64,000 bases of DNA, taken from contig NC_083390.1 of assembly GCF_031755915.1 (NCBI RefSeq), positions 19,003,001-19,067,000 of the forward strand. The letters are read 5' to 3'. Both the position numbers and the translations under genes were made by a program. The notes below the pieces were generated by a model. It worked only from the letters and a program-made list of their open reading frames with translations, ran no database searches and was not told where the DNA came from. Of the stretch, positions 59,801-64,000 are shown in pieces (positions within the stretch are counted from its first letter, which is position 1; every line of letters starts with the position of its first letter). Origin of the DNA: Ziziphus jujuba. Taxonomy: Eukaryota; Streptophyta; Magnoliopsida; Rosales; Rhamnaceae.

Positions 59801-62800
59801 TGGTTTAGGAGACTTGACTGGTTCTATACTCTATGCAAGTGGCTCAGAATTAGGTGCTGGTGATCGGAGTATGGTGAGAAACTTGTTTGGTGCTTACTCA
59901 CGGAACACTGAGTCTAATGATGGTGCCACGTCAAATAAAAGGCAGAGATTGCCATATAGTCCTGCAGAACTGGCTGCCATGGAGGTGGGTTGAAATTGTT
60001 CAATGCTCTGACATATTGAAGTTTACTGAATTGACCCTTTTCGGTTCTTTTTGAACTTTTTGGTTTGCTGTCCTGCAGGTGAGGGCGATGGAATGTGTTA
60101 GGCAGTTGCTTCTTAGATCAAGTGAAGCCCTGTTTCTGCTTCAACTTCTTTCTCAGCATCATATAACTCGTTTAGTTCAGGAATTTGATGCTAATCAACG
60201 ACAAGTACTGGTTCAATTGACATTCCATCAGCTTGTTTGTTCTGAAGAGGGTGACCGCCTTGCCACAAGGCTTATATCTGCCCTGATGGAGGTAATGCAA
60301 GATTAAACCGTGAAGGAAATTCCACTAAAAAAGATCTGAATTTCACAATAAAAAATTTGTTGTTTATTTCATTATTTTATCCGACTCTGGAGATAGCTAT
60401 CCTATATTCTGTTTGACTTCATGTGTGGCTCCAGTATTATACTGGCCCTGATGGCAGGGGGACTGTAGATGACATTAGTGGGAGATTACGGGAGGGTTGC
60501 CCAAGCTATTACAAGGAGTCTGATTACAAGTTTTTTCTAGCTGTTGAGTGCCTGGAGAGAGCTGCTGTAAGTCCGGACACGAGGGAAAAGGAGAATCTTG
60601 CTAGAGAGGCCTTCAATTTTGTAAGTAAAGTTCCAGAGTCTGCTGATTTACGGACGGTCTGCAAAAGATTTGAGGATTTAAGGTCAGTTGTATATGTCAA
60701 GCTCCATATGAATCACAATGCTGTTTGATTGCCAATGCTTATTTGGGGCATTGTGTGTAGAACCTAAAAGACTAGCTTGTGCAGGTTTTATGAAGCTGTT
60801 GTTTGGTTACCTTTGCAAAAGGCACAGGCTCTTGACCCAGCAGGTGATGCTTTTAATGACCAAATTGATGCAGCAATACGAGAGCATGCAATTGCTCAAC
60901 GTGGACAGTGTTATGAGATAATCATCAGTGCTTTGCGATCACTGAAAGGTGAGGCTTCACAGAAGGAGTTTGGTTCTCCTGTACGTCCTGCTGCTCCAAA
61001 ATCTGTCCTTGATCAGGCTTCTCGGAAGAAGTATATAAGCCAGATTGTTCAGCTTGGTGTCCAATCACCAGATAGGTTGTTTCATGAGTACTTATACCGT
61101 GCTATGATTGATTTGGGTCTTGAAGATGAGTTATTGGAGTATGGAGGTCCCGACTTAGTTCCATTTCTACAAAGTGCTGGTCGCGAACCAATACAAGAGG
61201 TTTTGTTTTGTTTCTTGTATTAATTTTGTCTCTGATGAACAGAGGTTTCATTATTTAGAATATTTTTTTGACATGATTTCTTCCTGTTTACTTCATAATA
61301 TTTGGGCAAAATTTGTATTTTTTTTTTTAATTTTTTAATTTTTTATCCTTATGTTTTGGATATCTCTTGTAGGTTCGGGCTGTTTCTTCATTAACATCAG
61401 TGACTTCTCCTGTGGGTCAATCAGGAGCATCTATCCCATCCAATCAAGTCAAGTATTTTGATCTTTTGGCACGGTACTATGTCTTGAAGCGGCAGCACTT
61501 GCTTGCAGCTCACGTATTGCTGAGACTGGCTGAGAGGCGCTCAATTGATGCTGGAGATGTTCCTTCTCTAGAACAAAGGTTGGAAAAATTGTTCCTTTCA
61601 TTCTTTCTCTTAGATATTATATTACAGGAAAAATTGAAATGCTAATAATCATGTTAAAGCATACATTTTGAGGTGACTTGATAGTAGATTTTACTCCCTT
61701 TTTTCTATGTTGCAAAAACGCACTGTTTATCAACTTCATTTTGTTTTGATGCTAAAGAGGTTTTTTTTTTTTTTTTTTTTTTGGAATTTGGGTACTCTTG
61801 TTCCTTTTCAATAGTATGTACAGTAATGTTTCAGTTCTATAGATTAGTGGCCCTTGATTTGTTTCCTATATATATATATATGTTTTATATAATAGGGGAC
61901 CAATGGCCCATTATATTTTAATATATTTCTTTTAATATGTTACCATATATGCTGGCAATTTTTAGATAAATGTTTGTATCCTGTAAGCATTATTGCATTT
62001 ATTCACTTCACTATAAACATTTTTAAAGCCAAGATTAACTTGAACTTATTTTCCATGCTAAAACTACCACTAGATTTTGCTAACATAAAAAACCAACCTC
62101 ATACAAGGTTGAGTGTGGTCAATCATTGTTGCAGAAACTTAGATTTCATACCCCTTATTACCTGTTGATTTTATTTTGTTTATTGTCTATTTCAGGTCTC
62201 ACTACCTAAGCAATGCTGTTATACAGGCCAAGAATGCTAGTAGCAGTGATGGCATTGTAGGTTCTACGAGGAGTGCTTTTGACAATGGACTGTTAGATTT
62301 ATTGGAAGGAAAGCTTGCCGTTCTTCGATTTCAGATTAAGATTAAAGAAGAACTGGAGGCTATAGCTTCCAGATTGGAAGCTTCTTCTGTTTCATCTGAG
62401 TCTGTCCAAAATGGAACATTACCTAATGGCAGATTGACTGGTGACTCAAATCTTGCAAATATTGCAAGAGAAAAAGCCAAAGAGCTATCATTAGACTTAA
62501 AAAGTATAACTCAGCTATATAATGAATATGCTGTTCCATTTGAGCTATGGGAGGTACTTGCCTTTTCTCCTTGTATATCTATTCATCGTTGCATATTTAA
62601 TTGGATTCTTTTTGCTGGCATTTATAAAGGTCTATTTAGTAAAACTTTTAGTTGCTCAAACATTTTGGCGGAACAATTAGTCAGTTAGCATTTTTTGTAT
62701 ACTCTGCAGTATAGAGGTAGGTTTTTACTGCTCCCCAAATTCTTACCTCGGAATGCAGTATATTTTAGACTGGATTTGGATTTCTTCTGATATGCTTTTA

Positions 62801-63930
62801 TAATATGACCAAACATGTCTGTTTGCATTGGGTGTATTTCTCAAATTAGTTGCATCTATTTGTATATAACTTCAGTTACTGGTCTGCAGGTTCCTGTTGG
62901 GTGATTCACAATTTCCTTTGGGTTATATGGATGAGATTATTGGAAAATACACAAGAAACTTAAAAACCCATCATGTGCAATTCTCTAGTCTTTTCTTGGT
63001 TATTATTTATTGTTAAAATTATAGTTTCTGGCAGTTTTTATGTGGAAACTGAGGAGAGTTTTGGACTTGTATTGAATTCAATAAGAATATGCTCCTTCAC
63101 TTTACAACATGTCAGGCTGTCAATGGCCTGCACTTATCATATGGAACTCTTATATTAGGTCTTTAAATAAAATATGTTGTCTTGCGTTTCTTTTATGAAT
63201 TACAGAATTGCTAATAGTTTATATTTAGGATAGCTCTGGTGAAGATTCTTTAGTTGGTTGTAGTAGTTGACTCTTTAATGACAAGTGTTCATTGGTCTAT
63301 GAGATGTGGTGTCAGAACAAAAGTTTGGTAATTAAATTAGCTATGGAGATGATTTGAAGTAAATTTCAGCTGCTTTTTTCTGTGGTATTTTATGTAAGCC
63401 TGCCTCTGTTACAAGTCTCCATGGACAGTGTGAGAAAGGAATTTCTTGTTATTATTTCTTGATTCTTCTGTTCTTTTTTGCTTCAAAATCAGCTCTGATG
63501 GCTGTTATTAGATGTTCTATTCTTTGTTCTTGCAATATATGTTTCTTTCAAAACGAAATTAACCTTTATTATATTACTCTAATTTAAGAATTTGGCATGG
63601 TGTATGGGACTGCATCTTAAAATTTAAGAGTTTGTGGTTGGTTTGTTATAATTTTATATACTTCTTTCTCCTGTTTATCTCTGAGTTATTTCTTAACTTT
63701 GTTGCAACCAGATTTGTCTGGGGATGCTGTACTTTGCAAACTATTCTGGTGATGCTGATAGTAGCATCGTAAGAGAAACTTGGGCTAGACTTATTGATCA
63801 AGCTCTTTCAAGGGGTGGCATTGCTGAAGCTTGTACAGTACTGAAGAGGGTTGGCTCCCACATTTATCCTGGAGATGGTGCTGGTTTACCTTTAGACACT
63901 CTTTGTCTTCACCTGGAGAAGGCTGCACTG
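53878..63930 (+). CDS. NUP155: Nuclear pore complex protein NUP155 (3' end outside the window)
   Basis: Eleven exons in phase: 53878-54036, 55002-55171, 57032-57158, 57788-58050, 58334-59984, 60079-60291, 60435-60682, 60785-61199, 61373-61578, 62196-62553, 63712-63930; 1343 codons, against roughly 1460 in Arabidopsis, so about 120 are missing beyond the window. It starts MSWEDEIVLRDVTNAGVVVS. The first ~480 residues form the Nup155/170-type beta-propeller (GVTMTCITCTNTGRIFLAGRD; RWVVPNVFKFGAIDPIVEMV), and the rest is the helical solenoid (LVQEFDANQRQVLVQLTFHQ; DPAGDAFNDQID; YFANYSGDADSSIVRETWA). The protein is a structural component of the inner pore ring, linking the scaffold to the membrane side. 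Exon 5 alone holds 550 codons. No frame break was seen; 63931-64000 is the next intron. Confidence 0.96.
54037..55001 (+). other. NUP155 intron 1
   Basis: 965 bp, GT-AG, with an (AT)n tract at about 54315-54342 and T-rich runs. Nothing else found. Confidence 0.85.
55172..57031 (+). other. NUP155 intron 2
   Basis: Longest intron of the gene (1860 bp). It contains a purine-rich GAGA stretch at about 55508-55575 and T runs near 56190-56200 and 56966-56987. The 131-residue antisense frame at 54932-55327 overlaps exon 2 and is a shadow. No inserted element could be recognised. Confidence 0.8.
57159..57787 (+). other. NUP155 intron 3
   Basis: 629 bp between conserved TPVE and LILVGVC residues. 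The acceptor used is TTATTAG at 57787, because the downstream TTGTAG at about 57800 would remove conserved residues. Nothing else seen. Confidence 0.8.
61579..62195 (+). other. NUP155 intron 9
   Basis: 617 bp, AT-rich, with a T22-type run near 61761-61782 and a short (AT)n tract near 61870. No exon is missed here: the split Arg codon joins SLEQ to SHYLSNAVIQ in phase. Confidence 0.8.
62554..63711 (+). other. NUP155 intron 10
   Basis: 1158 bp, AT-rich. Coding resumes directly (FELWE to ICLGMLYF), as in plant NUP155, so no exon is missed. The frame at 62973-63158 is unsupported. Confidence 0.8.
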
Positions 63931-64000
63931 GTACATGTTGACATACATATAAGCAATTTTATCTAATTAAAGATCTTCGCTGTAAAGGTTTTTTTGACAT

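Overview
This is a nuclear chromosome window from a dicot plant. It has AT-rich, intron-bearing genes with GT-AG splice sites, a poly-CT tract ahead of one start codon, Ty1/copia retrotransposons, a hAT transposon and Mutator-like (DUF1985) remnants. A woody eudicot, perhaps grapevine (Vitis), is my guess; the sequence alone does not prove it.

Layout. (1) 1-21.7 kb is a gene-poor, repeat-built region. A macro-unit, consisting of two decayed three-exon copies of an At3g27390-like membrane-protein gene plus a long array of a degenerate T/G-rich repeat of about 135 bp, occurs twice (6.6-11.1 kb and 11.1-21.7 kb); the array of a preceding unit opens the window. Two related Copia elements sit in it in opposite orientation: 1221-6393 (minus strand, nearly intact, one in-frame stop) and 13837-18577 (plus strand, with a nonsense codon, an in-frame deletion and a frameshift). 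Each has 5-bp target duplications. (2) 21.7-24.3 kb holds a decayed DUF1985-type Mutator-like element. (3) 24990-30539 is a complete but inactivated hAT element with a four-exon transposase gene. (4) 31.0-33.9 kb is an apparently intact five-exon gene for a membrane-anchored RING-H2 ubiquitin ligase. (5) 34.75-37.45 kb is a degenerate 278-bp tandem repeat full of CACGTG palindromes. (6) 38.7-42.0 kb is a giant inverted repeat (foldback element) related to the element in (2). (7) 43.1-48.7 kb, minus strand, is a seven-exon LpxC gene (lipid A-type biosynthesis, organellar in plants). (8) 49-53.8 kb is AT-rich intergenic DNA with a three-copy 285-bp repeat. (9) 53.9 kb to the window end is the 5' 1343 codons of NUP155, a structural nucleoporin; its last part lies outside.

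The three intact genes are functionally unrelated, as is usual for a plant chromosome: protein turnover (RING ligase), a bacterial-type lipid pathway (LpxC) and the nuclear pore (NUP155). All exon chains given were assembled by eye from reading-frame continuity and canonical splice sites, and the exon phases add up in each of the three.
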